Shown here in pieces: positions 36,979-47,513 of a stretch of 64,000 bases of DNA. The stretch comes from Sympetrum striolatum. Taxonomy: Eukaryota; Arthropoda; Insecta; Odonata; Libellulidae. The notes beneath the pieces are model-generated. The model ran no database searches, was not told the origin of the DNA, and was given only the letters and a program-made list of their open reading frames with translations. The stretch lies in contig OX388350.1 of assembly GCA_947579665.1 (NCBI GenBank), forward strand, positions 86,013,152-86,077,151, given 5' to 3'. Each line of letters opens with the position of its first letter. Positions within the stretch are counted from its first letter, which is position 1. A program made the position numbers and the translations under genes.

Positions 36979-37155
36979 CTTTTCGAGGAGATAACAGAAA
37001 TTCGGATAAATATTTTCCGTGTCGTATTATAAGGCTGTCGAACCCTTTCCAGATGCCCTCGATATATAACCGCACTCCCTTCCATTGTTCGCAAAAATAC
37101 ACATTCGCTTCGATTTCCGAAGTCCTGAGAAAACAAATTTCCCCTTCGAATCACG
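36979..37155. repeat. Dispersed repeat, copy B
   Basis: Partner of 30432-30612: 'gaggagataacagaaattcggataaatatttt', 'tcgaaccctttccagatgccc', 'ccttccattgttcgcaaaaata', 'gtcctgagaaaacaaatttccccttcg'. The interrupted but collinear similarity suggests two old copies of one element. Confidence 0.5.
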
Positions 37156-37838
37156 TGCAGAATTTACATTCGCATTCCCTTTCATCGGAATTTCGATAAA
37201 CTCTCTGAGTTACGTTACCTGAAAATCCTTCTGCTGACGGATGCCACCAATTTACCACCTCTTGGATAAGTGTAACTTCCTCTTGGTGTTAAAGCCACTC
37301 GGATTGGAATATCTTTCATTATCCATCGCAGTAGCTCTGCATTAGAGATTCCAAGTGCGACTATTGAGTGTTCGGGTACTCGGCGTTCAGCATAATTCTC
37401 CGAATACACCTGAGCTCTTTGATCAAATGTACGGTTGTTTCTCCATGATAGAAACATTTTAGAAAATCTGAAATATTTTTCTTGCGTATTGGTAAAGATG
37501 GTAAGAAAATAAAACACTCATGATAAAGTTAATTGATTATTATACTTGGAAATCATACATTTGTTTGTATCAATATTTCAGTATCTTTTAAAAATATATG
37601 ATTTAGACAAAAGCTGGATTAAAGAAATAGATTCTGATAAGGTTAGTTTATTGATGTTGTTGCTAATTTTATGCATACTCTCTGTTATGCAGGCCGTTCT
37701 GATACTGCGTGGAATATAAGATAAGGAGAAGGAGTCCTTAGAACAAGTCCTTTCAAGCATTTAATTTTTTCGCAAATTAATCGTAAATAATCGGGAAATA
37801 GTTATATTTCTATCTATCTATAGATAAATAGGATATCT

Positions 37839-38090
37839 CTATCGTCTATCTCCAGCCAAGTCCAAAAGGCAGTTATGCATACCATTGGTAGATGTAGGTA
37901 CTGCATATTGTTTTCTCTGAGGTGTCCCTTTCTCTTGGCTAACCACTCCATCAGTGGTCCCGCCCTCAGCCACACTCTCCCAGGAGACCGCTGAAGCCGC
38001 AGTGGCCATGGCGCTTAGTGTAGCTAAGATGCGATATTTCATTGAAAGCCGAGTGCCTCCTAATTTCTCAATCCTTGAAGTGAGTGACAC
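37839..38090 (-). CDS. Unrecognised 83-codon reading frame in GC-richer patch
   Basis: The patch 37,850-38,150 is clearly richer in G+C than its surroundings, and the frame stays open on both strands over part of it. The minus-strand product is Ala/Ser/Thr-rich in the middle (ATLSAMATAASAVSWE) and ends GDRR. I recognise no domain. The start is uncertain, since the frame is open upstream only briefly. It could be an exon, a fragment of a mobile element, or chance; the base composition is the only positive argument. Confidence 0.15.
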   Translation of the reverse strand: MSLTSRIEKLGGTRLSMKYRILATLSAMATAASAVSWESVAEGGTTDGVVSQEKGTPQRKQYAVPTSTNGMHNCLLDLAGDRR

Positions 38091-38148
38091 CGCTTTCGAT
38101 TCTCAGGAACGCGCATTTCGCCGATGGCTCCTTTCAGCGTCGATGTAG

Positions 38149-40429
38149 TATTATTTCGTCGCGTCGAGAAAGACGAAATCGGTGAAACATCCCATTCCGA
38201 GAAATGAGAAAGAAAAAATAATTAAACGAAAGAGATATAAGTGAACATTAAGGAAAAGTTGTAAGAACTGAAAATTTTGGGAGCCTTGATTTATAAATTA
38301 AAATTTAAGTGCAACAGATATGAAATATTCTTGAATTCTGCAATAGCAAACATATTTGCCAATAATACAACTTGATGTAATTTAAAATGAGAAATATTGT
38401 AAGAAAATTTCAAAAAATAGCTAGATAGTAACAAAACAATCAATTTTTGCAGCAATATAGATGTAGTGTTACAGAAGAAAGGAGTATAAATGTGTGCAAA
38501 CAAAGTAACTGCAGAAAATGCATTCCAAAAGGCAGACCTAACGAGATTAACGGCCCTTCAGAGTATCATGGCCTCTCTTCAGAGCGAATGTCAACTGTAG
38601 AAAGTTAAATGGGCAACAAATGTAAATAATTCACTAAATGGCTTAATGTAAATGAAGCAAATCGTTTGAGACTGCATAATAATATAAAGTTAATTGCTTA
38701 TTCGTCTCAGAGCCCATTTGCTAGTCATTCTTTCTAGCAATTAATATCCAATGACCGAACATTTAATCAACTTCGCTGGTTTTTTTTGCGGAAGATAATT
38801 TCCTATGAATATTTATGTATAAGTGACCTCATGCCTTATAAGCTAATTTCGCTGATTGGTTTAAATGTTAAAAGTAAGATCTGCTTAGTCTATTGACTGT
38901 GTACACAGGGAGAGCCTACCGGCAAAAAAGTAAAGCCAAAAATAACGCAACCCGCAGGGCACTGGGTTCCCCTTTTCTCCGGCTCCCCTTTAACTACATG
39001 TATTTTTGGGGTTTTATTTTACTCTCGTACGGGACTCAGGAGCTTGTCTATCCAAAGAAATGGACTCGGATAGTTTAAATGCACCTTTCACTTAACGATC
39101 ATGTTCGATTTTTTTCTCTAAGTCCACTTGATTCCTTTTATTATGGAAAATAAAACATGCCTGCTATGTAAACTTCTCGGATGCCGGTGTCGTCTGCTAG
39201 AGCGGTATAGAAAACGAATCATCTGCCAACCTCCCGCAAACTCTATTAAAACCTCGATGATTATTATAATGTTAATTTCATATATATTATAATGCATTAA
39301 TTCGTCTTAGTTTTTAATTGATCAATACCAAGTACGGCATAAAATTCCTTAATATTCGTTTACCGTAATGAAATAAAGCTACTCTATAATACATTATAAT
39401 AGCTTATCAGGGCAATTAGAGATTTTCCGCTTGTGCAAATGTTTGTTCTAATTCATAATTGGGACTCAGTGCAGTAGAAGTTGTCAAAATGACGAATACG
39501 AGAACTTTTATACAATGCACAATGAAATGTTCATTAAAACGCCGTGGCTCAATACCGACGTTCGTTCTGATTCATAGAGTTCAGATAATGAATGAAATAA
39601 AAAAAATGATGGAAGATGCATAGATTCTAGTTTCGGAACATTTTGTGGGGGCAGCTGTTCTGACAGCCAAATCCACAGCAATAGACCACTGAAACAGGCA
39701 CCTGCCTATTAACCTAGAGAACGTCTAGAAACGCGAAAATAACAAATTTGCTTTGTGTAACACATTGCTCAAAATACATTTTGTGTTCCAAAACGTTCGA
39801 CTTACTCGATCAAACCTTGATAACTCTGTATCAAAGCCGCAAAATCACGAAAAAACAATGTATTAGTATAGGGAGATACGAAGGTGGCTAAATGCGCAAT
39901 CTGCCCCTTTACCCCTAGCTTCACTTTCGGGCGCTAGAGGGAGATAGCAATACTACCCCTGTGACTGTGTATCTATGACGTCATTGTAAAATAAACTACT
40001 TTAAGGTCCTCTACTTACCGTTACTACCAAAATATTTGCAGTGGAAATAAGTTCAATTATTCGAGATTAGGAGTGATGCAGTTTTTCCTTGCTCTCCGAA
40101 AAGTACTGTAATGTCATCAGTTGTAATAATGCTCATAGATTCCATCTTTAATAACATTTAATGAGTAATACGACTTCTATTGATCAGCGTCATTCATGAA
40201 CTGAGGCAAAGTGAGGGAAAATTGCATCTTCCTCTTTCCTGTGCCAAAATATATAAAAAAATTCAATCTTATTTATAAAAATAAATGTATCTATCTTTCT
40301 TTATCCCGAATGCGTATCTATACCATTCATTCGATTGCGATGAAACTCTGATGAGTTGTACGCAAGCCTGCAAAGGTTTCTGAATGAAAAATATCTGACC
40401 AAGGTACCATGGGTTCGACCCAAGATCAG
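38149..40429. other. No gene seen
   Basis: AT-rich DNA with a GC-richer island at 39,890-39,985 (cgctagagggagatagcaata). No coding motifs. Confidence 0.35.
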
Positions 40430-40595
40430 TCTGTTAGATTTCCATAAAGAATACATGTAAACTTCACTTTTATCGGTTAGAGGCTTTATTTCTATTGAAG
40501 AATTAAATTAGAGGGAATACTCGTAGGAAATCAAATCATGCAGCAAAAGAATGGAAATTGAATAAAAATTCTTATTTTGGTCGTGGAACAAGTCA
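40430..40595 (-). repeat. Inverted copy of the dispersed family (3' half)
   Basis: The reverse complement gives 'ttccacgaccaaaataagaatttttattc', 'tctaatttaattcttcaatagaaat' and 'catgtattctttatgg', collinear with 2360-2510. The TATATA end is missing here. Confidence 0.5.
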
Positions 40596-40889
40596 GATCC
40601 ATATTGCATTTACTTTCTAAAAGAATATTCATCAGTAGTTTTTTAGAGTGATATACAATTTATTTCTGTTACCTAAGTTTAATCTTAATTGTCTCCCTTT
40701 GTGCCTTCCTGAAAATGTCTCTTTAAATATGGTGTTGCTTCTCTTAAAGTGATCTTAGAGTGATATTTATATATTTTTTAACGAATGTTGACTTAATTGA
40801 TGGAATTATTCATTCAAAAGATATGAGATAGAATATTGAGTTGATGTAGCTTTGTAGATATTATTATTTTATTTGGTTTATAGCTTTGT

Positions 40890-41010
40890 AAATTATTATT
40901 GCCTGGCATAAGCTCTACCTACAACTATGAAGCATGTGTTACGAACAAGGTTGTCACACTGATATTTATGAAATTTAATATCCCCGTTGAGAATCAACTG
41001 GCACTTCTGC
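40890..41010 (-). repeat. Inverted copy of the dispersed family (5' block)
   Basis: The reverse complement gives 'agcagaagtgccagttgattctcaacggggatatt' followed by 'aaatttcataaatatcagtgtgacaacctt', matching 2681-2770 well. Read on the minus strand it precedes the 40430-40595 fragment, the order expected of one degraded element about 580 bp long. Confidence 0.55.
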
Positions 41011-42205
41011 TATTTCATGATAAAGAGAACAGAGACAATCTACGGACACGAATGATATACTTTTCTATTAAATTTGCCTTCTTTAAGCAATCATTTTAGA
41101 AAAGTAACCAGAAGGAATGAGTTTTGATGGTTAGTTTACTGGTGACAGATTAATATGCACAACATCATTGCACTAGATGCAATCGATTGCTTCCCTTTAA
41201 TTTTCAATCTCTCGTCTGATTTCACCTTCATTGGCCTCCGAGGAATCCTCGATGATCTGATCTCACTTTAAGCCTCTTCATCTGGAAGCCAACGGAGCGC
41301 GAGGACGTAATTCGTATAACTTACCGGTGAGGATGAGTTATCAGTTTTCATGCTCGAGGGTGTCATGGAGATCCTTCAACAGCCCAAACGAAAAGTTACC
41401 ATGATAATCGAAAACCTCTGGTAGCTCAAGATCCTTTTTCCGGTCTTCCATGTAATCACAATCATTTTGAAATCCCTTTTGCGGAAACATACAAACCATG
41501 ACGTATGTGTTGTCTTCAAAATTATTATCCTCTAAAAAGCAATGTTTGCATTATCATTAAATGTAATTTCTGAAAGAAGAGGTAACAGTGTATATACTAA
41601 TACTTTACACCATTTGCACTCATACTATTAGGCTACTTTGAGGAAAAAGAGAGCTGTCTAAATGTGACGTTTACATAAAAGAAGTGGATTTCGAGAAGTA
41701 GAAAACGTAAGACTTAGCAAATAATACATCATTGGGTTTTACGAATAAGATTTTTTTCATCTCCAATTCCTTTCGTAGAAGCAAGGAAATGGCCTGCAAT
41801 GAGTCAGGGTATAAAGTGGAGATTTAAATTGATTAATTAAAGGAATGAATAAGCCCTGTTCTTAATGGAAAAATTGTGAGAGAACACGTAATTCTGTGGG
41901 AAGCGGATTCAAACCACTTCTTATGAACAAAGAGCTGGTTAAGGATCTGAGAGCAAATTCAGTGTTTGTGATACGAGAGAGATGATCTTTGAGAAAGAAG
42001 AGGAAATATAGAGTAAGTGGAGATGAGGGGAGGGTGAGGAGGGGGAAGTGAGGCTGCGCAGAAAGAGGGGCGATGGAGTGGGCTCTCGCGGGTAGTATCC
42101 CATCGGTTTTTGTGAGGAGCGAACGGTTGTATTCGCTCCAGTCTCATCCAAAGATACGCTTCAATTCACGAGATCCTCGATCGGTCCATCGCGTTCGCTT
42201 TTCCT
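41011..42205. other. Non-coding upstream region of the 42.4-kb candidate gene
   Basis: Mostly AT-rich, turning G/C- and CpG-richer from about 41,990 to 42,200 (gggctctcgcgggtag, gagcgaacggttg, cgatcggtccatcgcgttcgc). Minus-strand Pro/Ser-rich frames here are by-products of a purine-rich plus strand. Confidence 0.35.
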
Positions 42206-42212
42206 TATAAAA
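42206..42212 (+). promoter_or_regulatory. TATA box candidate
   Basis: TATAAAA lies just after a CpG-rich block, about 200 bp upstream of the candidate start codon at 42416. A start site would fall near 42,235-42,240. This is inferred from motif and context only. Confidence 0.35.
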
Positions 42213-42335
42213 CGTGTTGTGAAATGCGAGTGGGGGTGGCTTGAAATCGAGAACAAAAAAAATATCGTCTCATTGGTTTAATCGGAAATTTGAAAAACTT
42301 TAAGAATATATTGGGGCGAAAGAAATTTTTTACTT

Positions 42336-42416
42336 ATGGACTTTACATTTATTAATAAACTCCTTCTAGAAGACGATAGACCGTTTAAAATGTGTTTTTG
42401 TGGATACATCAGTTAA
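42336..42416 (+). CDS. Upstream open reading frame overlapping the next start (TAATG)
   Basis: An ATG at 42336 opens 26 codons (begins MDFTFINKLLL) that stop with TAA at 42414-42416. The last A is the first base of the ATG at 42416, so stop and start overlap as TAATG. If the transcript starts near the TATA box, ribosomes would meet this frame first, which suggests reinitiation control of the downstream frame. It may equally be chance 5' leader sequence. Confidence 0.25.
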   Translation: MDFTFINKLLLEDDRPFKMCFCGYIS

Positions 42417-42975
42417 TGTCGAACGAGAGAAATGAATTAGCAGCTGGATTTCCGTCAGAAGTTCATCCCATACCAGATTCTACAATAGTTTACACAGACA
42501 GGTAAGAAATATGAATAGGATTTCTGTAATAATTACTTTTCGAGGAAGCGAAATCGAACCAAATTAAAAAATTTATGAAATGCTTCTGTTTTGTGATTCT
42601 TACATTTAGAACGTCCTGCGATTTCGAAAGAACTGAGCAATAACAATGTTATTAATTACCTCGTAAAAGTTGACGATATTTTAATTTATCAACGAGATAA
42701 ATATCGGCTATAAATCATTGAGAACGATTTTCTAATTTTAAATTTGATTTTTCAGAAACGTTCAATGTCAATTATCAATTGTTACAATGGTATGGAAGAA
42801 TCGGTGTTCTTCTAGTCAAACTTACATTTCTCTAAATGAAGCATCTTCTGGTAGGCTCATCTTTCTCACCGAATCAAAGGCAAATTCATTGAGAAGAAAC
42901 ATCGACTTCAGGAGATTCCCGAAGGCAGAGCAGATATTTGAACGCTTTGGATATATTTATTTGTTTTTTAGTTGA
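42416..42975 (+). CDS. Candidate two-exon gene of 101 codons, unknown function
   Basis: Exon 1 is 42416-42501, opening MSNERNELAAGFPSEV, with an in-frame TAA upstream of the ATG. It ends at ACAG followed by the strong donor gtaagaaat. The intron is 254 bp (42502-42755) and ends in a long pyrimidine tract and ttttcag. Exon 2, 42756-42975, continues in the same frame through a 73-codon open stretch (MVWKNRCSSSQTY; ends FGYIYLFFS) to a TGA. A CpG-rich block and TATA box sit upstream. The C-terminal part is Arg/Lys-rich, then hydrophobic. I recognise no domain or signal peptide. Agreement of start, donor, acceptor and frame is the support; it remains a prediction. Confidence 0.4.
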
Positions 42976-44161
42976 AGCAAGAGATATAAATGAAACTGAC
43001 AAAATAATTCAATTGACTGTAAGTACACCTTCGTATATAGTGCGTCCACCACTTTTCCCATTACTTTGGAAATCATACTACTATTCTTTTCAAAAAAACT
43101 TTACATATGATAAAATTATTAAATGATACATTCTCTGTCAATTTTTTTGAAATATTCTTTATATTTTAACATGAAGAATTCGATTAAAAACGATGATTTA
43201 TCAAAAAACACAAAGTTCACTTTCTTCTCCGTTTTATTTTACACTTTTGCACGACAACACAGTCATGGATATGTTGAGGATTAACTTTGAGCGTCTACAA
43301 CGAGAGTGCATTTAAATACATTATATCCAATTATTTATGTAGCATTGGGCATTGAAGATATTTCGAGATATATTACGAATTAATAACCATACATTGACTA
43401 TGAAATTCACGAAAGAGGCGATCTTTTATATATTTAGTCATTATTTGAATTTACTTATGCCCAAATTACATTCGTGGAAATATTACATTATCCTTCTTAC
43501 ATGTCACGCGGTACCTACGTTACAATTAGTTTTTTTAACAAACAAGACCGTAAATTAAAGCTCCGTGTTCTCCAAGTTCGAGACTAAAAGTTAATTTTTA
43601 CCGCAAAACGAATGAAAGTTTTCCGAAACATCGAAATTTGGAGGTGAACACAAAATTTTGTGCGTTTTGTATTTCGGGAATTGATCCGAGGCTAAAGAGT
43701 CTCGTCTAATCGCATAAGCTAAATTAGAACCAAAGGATTGTTATCATTACTTTCTTTAAAACTTATGATTTCAAATATTTTTGCTCTGTTAATCGAAAAA
43801 GCAATTGATAGGATTTACTCAGCCTTTGACGTTTTCTTTCGATAGTTCGTTGCAGCAATTTGGAAAATAATCTTGAGCTGTTATTTAATTAATATTTTGT
43901 CTACTCGTAAATGTAAATATCTTTACAAAAATTAGAAAGGAATTTCAAATTAGATGCTCTAGTTTATGTAATTAAGTGGATTTAATGTTATCGTATTATT
44001 ATGTTTTGTATTATTTGGATATTTTTAAAGTGACGATGTGAAAACGATGAAGTGACATTATTGACTCTGAATTGTAGTTTTTGTTTATAGAGTATAGATG
44101 TTGAGTACATGTTTTGTAAGGGTACCGTTGAGATGTATGTAGATTAGATCTTTTTGTAGTG
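42976..44161. other. No gene seen
   Basis: AT-rich DNA downstream of the candidate gene. No polyadenylation site can be chosen with confidence. Confidence 0.35.
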
Positions 44162-44347
44162 TTACGATGTACGAATATTGTCAGTGGGTAGTGATGATAA
44201 TTTTGGAACATTTCTTGTCTGTAACGTCTGGTTGTAGGGATTGGGGTAAGAATTAAGTTGTACATAGACATTGGTTGGAACTGCCACCGGTGGAAATTCC
44301 ACTTGCAGCATAAGTAATAACAAATTAATCAATATGATTATATGCAT
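44162..44347 (-). CDS. Possible small secreted peptide (61 codons)
   Basis: The frame begins MHIIILINLLLLMLQVEF, a hydrophobic run of the kind found in signal peptides. A polar tail follows, rich in Asn, Pro, Tyr and Thr (PPVAVPTNVYVQ, NSYPNPYNQ) and lacking cysteines. An overlapping frame (44011-44271) is Arg/Tyr/His-rich, so a frameshift between the two is possible. No family recognised. AT-rich DNA often yields Ile/Leu-rich starts by chance, so confidence is low. Confidence 0.2.
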   Translation of the reverse strand: MHIIILINLLLLMLQVEFPPVAVPTNVYVQLNSYPNPYNQTLQTRNVPKLSSLPTDNIRTS

Positions 44348-45095
44348 ATATCTTATGATAAAAAATCGTGTTTCTATAAGTTAATCTCGTTCAACATAGT
44401 CCTCAGAAATGCTGTAATGATTTTGATATTGATATTTTGTTTACGAGAAGAATAAGTTAAGTCACATTTAAACTCATTGTACCTGCAAGTTCATACCTGG
44501 AATAACTACTATTAAACAGATTTACAACCAAACTAGATATTTTCTAGAGGACATCCCTAACAAAATGCTCCATTTTTGGCATACATGGAAAATGTCTCTC
44601 ATTTAGATACTATAAAACTTCCATTTCCATTTCTGCACTTCATTATACATATATTTCATATACATATATTTCATATTTTGTCTTTTAAAAGTTTGCCCCA
44701 TTTGCATATCGATCTCATAGGGTTCCTACGACGCTCTGTATGAAGTTTTATTTTCCAATCATAATATCGCACCTCTCTTATTTACAGAAAGCAAATTAAA
44801 ATTATCTTCAGTAGTCTTATCTTCCTGAAATCGATTCCTAATCACTCTGGTTTGAATATGTTCTTTGTGGATTCCACCTATTAGCAAACGAATACCTCGC
44901 CAACTTTGTTAAGTGATTGCTTTTCAATGACTTCCCTTTCGTCTGAAACTTTGAAATTGACTTCTAAGGACCGGAAGCTCTCTTATGTCACCAGAATTGA
45001 ATTTCTTCCGAAATTCTGAAACAAGAACGAGTGGGTAGAATGAAATAACCTATAATTCATCAAATTAATTAATTAAATAGCAGTGTAATCAGATA

Positions 45096-45303
45096 TGTTG
45101 CGCCTTCGTTCAACAACATAAATAATTGACGCTGGTTAAGTGGACTGTATTTATTGTATCTTTTCTCGTAGAATACCCGCGACCCTTCTTTTACACAAAA
45201 ACCCCAAGCGCCGCCACCCCCAACTCTGGTTTCTCTCCTTTCCGTCGCGAGGCGCTGATTACTCCTAGCCGTCTGCTGGGTCCAGGCAAAACACGATGTA
45301 ACA
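45096..45303 (-). repeat. BEL/Pao 3' LTR (208 bp)
   Basis: Base-for-base identical to 50872-51079 as far as I can read. It starts TGTTGCGCC and ends GATGTAACA on the plus strand, with TG/CA-type borders. It contains a GC-rich block (cgccgccacccccaactc). Confidence 0.95.
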
Positions 45304-45314
45304 TACCCCCCACC
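45304..45314 (-). promoter_or_regulatory. Polypurine tract
   Basis: On the minus strand GGTGGGGGGTA lies immediately before the 3' LTR. This is the expected position and composition for the plus-strand primer of reverse transcription. Confidence 0.8.
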
Positions 45315-45378
45315 GTAAACAATTTGTTTACCAAAATACAATACAAAAAATAAGTAAAGATAAAAAATTCAGCATAAA

Positions 45379-47460
45379 TCAATTTTTGTCAATTGGTAGA
45401 GGACACACTTTAGTCACAGGCCGCTTGCAATTTCCCGAGGGAGTTCGCACTGTTATCACTCGAACAACACCATCAGTTCCTGGATGAACCTCTTCGATGA
45501 TGCCAATCCTCCACTGGAGAGGTGGTAGGTTCTTTTCTTTCAAGATAACCACTGCTCCGGGTTGAAGGTTGGGATGATGGTTGTTCCACTTCCCTCGTTG
45601 CTGGAGTTGACAGAGATAATCGGAAGACCAGTTGCGCCAAAACTGCTGATGTTGCTGTTGTAAAAGTCTCCATCTAGAGTGTAAACTCAATCTCTCATTA
45701 ATTAAGTCTGGCTCGGGAATGGTTGTTATGGGTTCTCCGATGAGAAAGTGACCGGGTGTGAGAATGGATAGGTCAGAGGGATCATTGGAAATAGAGATAA
45801 GTGGTCTGGAATTAAGGTACGCTTCTATTTGTGTTAATAGGGTGGATAGTTCCTCATATGTGAGACATGAATTCCCCATAATGCGTCGCAAATGATATTT
45901 CATTGATTTGACTGCCGCCTCCCACAGTCCTCCAAAGTGCGGTGCACTCGGAGGAATGAAGTGCCACTTGATGCCCTTCTGGCTGACCTCATTAGAAACA
46001 ACCTCTTGGTGTTCCTTGGAATTGAGAAGATCTCGAAGTTCCCGAGCTGCTCCAACAAAATTAGTTCCATTGTCTGACCAAATTTCACAGCAATGGCCCC
46101 TTCTAGATACGAATCTTCTTAGCGCTGCCAAGAATGACTCTGTGGTTAAATCACTCACAAGTTCTAAATGTATAGCCTTGGTTGTTAGGCAAATGAATAT
46201 GGATACGTACCCTTTAACCTTTATCTTGCTTCTTCGTGAACCATACTTAATGTAAATTGGTCCAGCGTAGTCTACCCCACAATTTAGAAATGGGCGAGCA
46301 GGGTTTACTCTTGCTTGTGGCAATTGCCCCATTAGCTGTTGAGTAGTTTCTGCCCTTAACTTGTGGCAAATTATGCAGCGATGAATAATTTTTCTAATGG
46401 TACTCTTGGCATTGAGTATCCAAAATCTCTGCCTTAGAGATGCAAGAAGTAGTTGACTGTTACCATGTAGTAGTCCTTTGTGTTCTTGCTCTATGATTAG
46501 TTTCGTTAAATGGTTATTAGGCGGTAGAATAATTGGATGCTGTTGCTGGAATGACAGCATTGACTTCTGAAGTCTACCCCCCACCCTGATTAATTGGTGG
46601 CCGCAGATGAAAGGGTTGAGATTTCTTAACTTGCTCTTGTTGTCAACTTGCTGAGAAGTTTGCAAATTGTGATATTCGTTGGTATATTCGTTCTGTTGAA
46701 CCATTCTTATTAAGCAGTAAAGAGCATCTTGTAATTCTGTGGGTGATAAAACTCCACTGTGACGTGCATATCTGCAATGTTTGGCATTGTAAACAAACCG
46801 CAGACAATATGCAGTTGACCTCTGAAGTCGTGATAGTGTCGAATAGTTCTCTAGCACAATACAATTCTGTCGCCTTGTGGTGAGTAAAGTCACCAGTGGT
46901 TTGCGTTTCTCGAGGATTTCCGTACTGTTACTTGATTTAGAAGTCAAAGTTGGCCATGAAAGTCTTGAATCTGAGAGCCAGGCCGGACCATTCCACCATA
47001 ACCTAATGTGTTTTAATTCATCCGTGGTTGTCCCTCTGGATATCAAATCGGCTGGGTTATCAGATGACCTAACATGTCTCCACTGATATGTATGAGTAAT
47101 GTCTTGTATTTCAGACACTCTGTTAGCAACGAAAGTCTTCCATTTCGTCGGTGCGCTGTCTAACCATGACAAAACCACTGTTGAATCGGTCCATAGATGA
47201 ACACTCTCTATTTCAATGTTTAATGCCTCGTAGGTTTTCTTTGTGAGCTTGGCCAATAACAAAGCGCCGCATAACTCTAGCCGTGGTATGGAAACTTGTT
47301 TCAGAGGTGCTACGCGAGATTTTGAGCACAATAGATTGACTGTCACTTGTCCCTTATCATCGGAACATCTTAGAAATAAACATGCGCCGTAAGCTGCCTC
47401 TGAAGCATCACAAAATCCGTGCAGTTGCGCACTAATGACAATTCCTTCACAAGTTGCCAA
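45379..47460 (-). CDS. pol: BEL/Pao pol 3' part: RNase H and integrase
   Basis: 693 codons. Residues 15-140 look like the RNase H region, with acidic residues in FCDAS (D18), RLEL (E62), WTDST (D92) and SDNPAD (D134). An H2C2 integrase zinc finger follows (H327, H332, CIIC at 362-365). The DDE core is D397 (GVDYAG), D463 (WSDNG) and E514 (GLWEA). A DUF5641-like tail from about 590 contains [14 protein letters not shown] and PLQWRIGII, and the frame ends PLPIDKN. It starts six bases beyond the stop of the upstream frame. The first Met is not the natural start: this is the downstream part of a longer polyprotein cut off by the duplication at 47.46-47.51 kb. All integrase catalytic residues are present. 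Confidence 0.92.
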   Translation of the reverse strand: MATCEGIVISAQLHGFCDASEAAYGACLFLRCSDDKGQVTVNLLCSKSRVAPLKQVSIPRLELCGALLLAKLTKKTYEALNIEIESVHLWTDSTVVLSWLDSAPTKWKTFVANRVSEIQDITHTYQWRHVRSSDNPADLISRGTTTDELKHIRLWWNGPAWLSDSRLSWPTLTSKSSNSTEILEKRKPLVTLLTTRRQNCIVLENYSTLSRLQRSTAYCLRFVYNAKHCRYARHSGVLSPTELQDALYCLIRMVQQNEYTNEYHNLQTSQQVDNKSKLRNLNPFICGHQLIRVGGRLQKSMLSFQQQHPIILPPNNHLTKLIIEQEHKGLLHGNSQLLLASLRQRFWILNAKSTIRKIIHRCIICHKLRAETTQQLMGQLPQARVNPARPFLNCGVDYAGPIYIKYGSRRSKIKVKGYVSIFICLTTKAIHLELVSDLTTESFLAALRRFVSRRGHCCEIWSDNGTNFVGAARELRDLLNSKEHQEVVSNEVSQKGIKWHFIPPSAPHFGGLWEAAVKSMKYHLRRIMGNSCLTYEELSTLLTQIEAYLNSRPLISISNDPSDLSILTPGHFLIGEPITTIPEPDLINERLSLHSRWRLLQQQHQQFWRNWSSDYLCQLQQRGKWNNHHPNLQPGAVVILKEKNLPPLQWRIGIIEEVHPGTDGVVRVITVRTPSGNCKRPVTKVCPLPIDKN

Positions 47461-47465
47461 TCTCT

Positions 47466-47513
47466 TTATATCAGCGATGTGATGAAAACATATATTTCAG
47501 CGATGTGATGAAA
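47466..47513 (-). repeat. 26-bp tandem duplication that breaks the pol frame
   Basis: On the plus strand 'tatatcagcgatgtgatgaaaac' is followed at once by 'atatatttcagcgatgtgatgaaaac', two near-identical units in direct tandem. One unit is extra. As 26 is not a multiple of three, it shifts the frame and creates the stop of the 1,040-codon frame. Confidence 0.85.

Noticed and set aside
41939..42151. Two overlapping Pro/Ser-rich minus-strand frames as genes
   Set aside because: They arise from a purine-rich plus strand (gaggggagggtgaggagggg) and lack any domain; the block fits better as upstream DNA of the 42.4-kb candidate.
45126..47086. Plus-strand frames over the BEL element (45126-45353, 45908-46255, 46877-47086)
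   Set aside because: Antisense shadows of LTR and integrase/RNase H coding sequence.
47460..47513. Programmed frameshift between the two BEL frames
   Set aside because: The junction is a plain 26-bp tandem duplication with an early stop, not a slippery site with overlapping frames.
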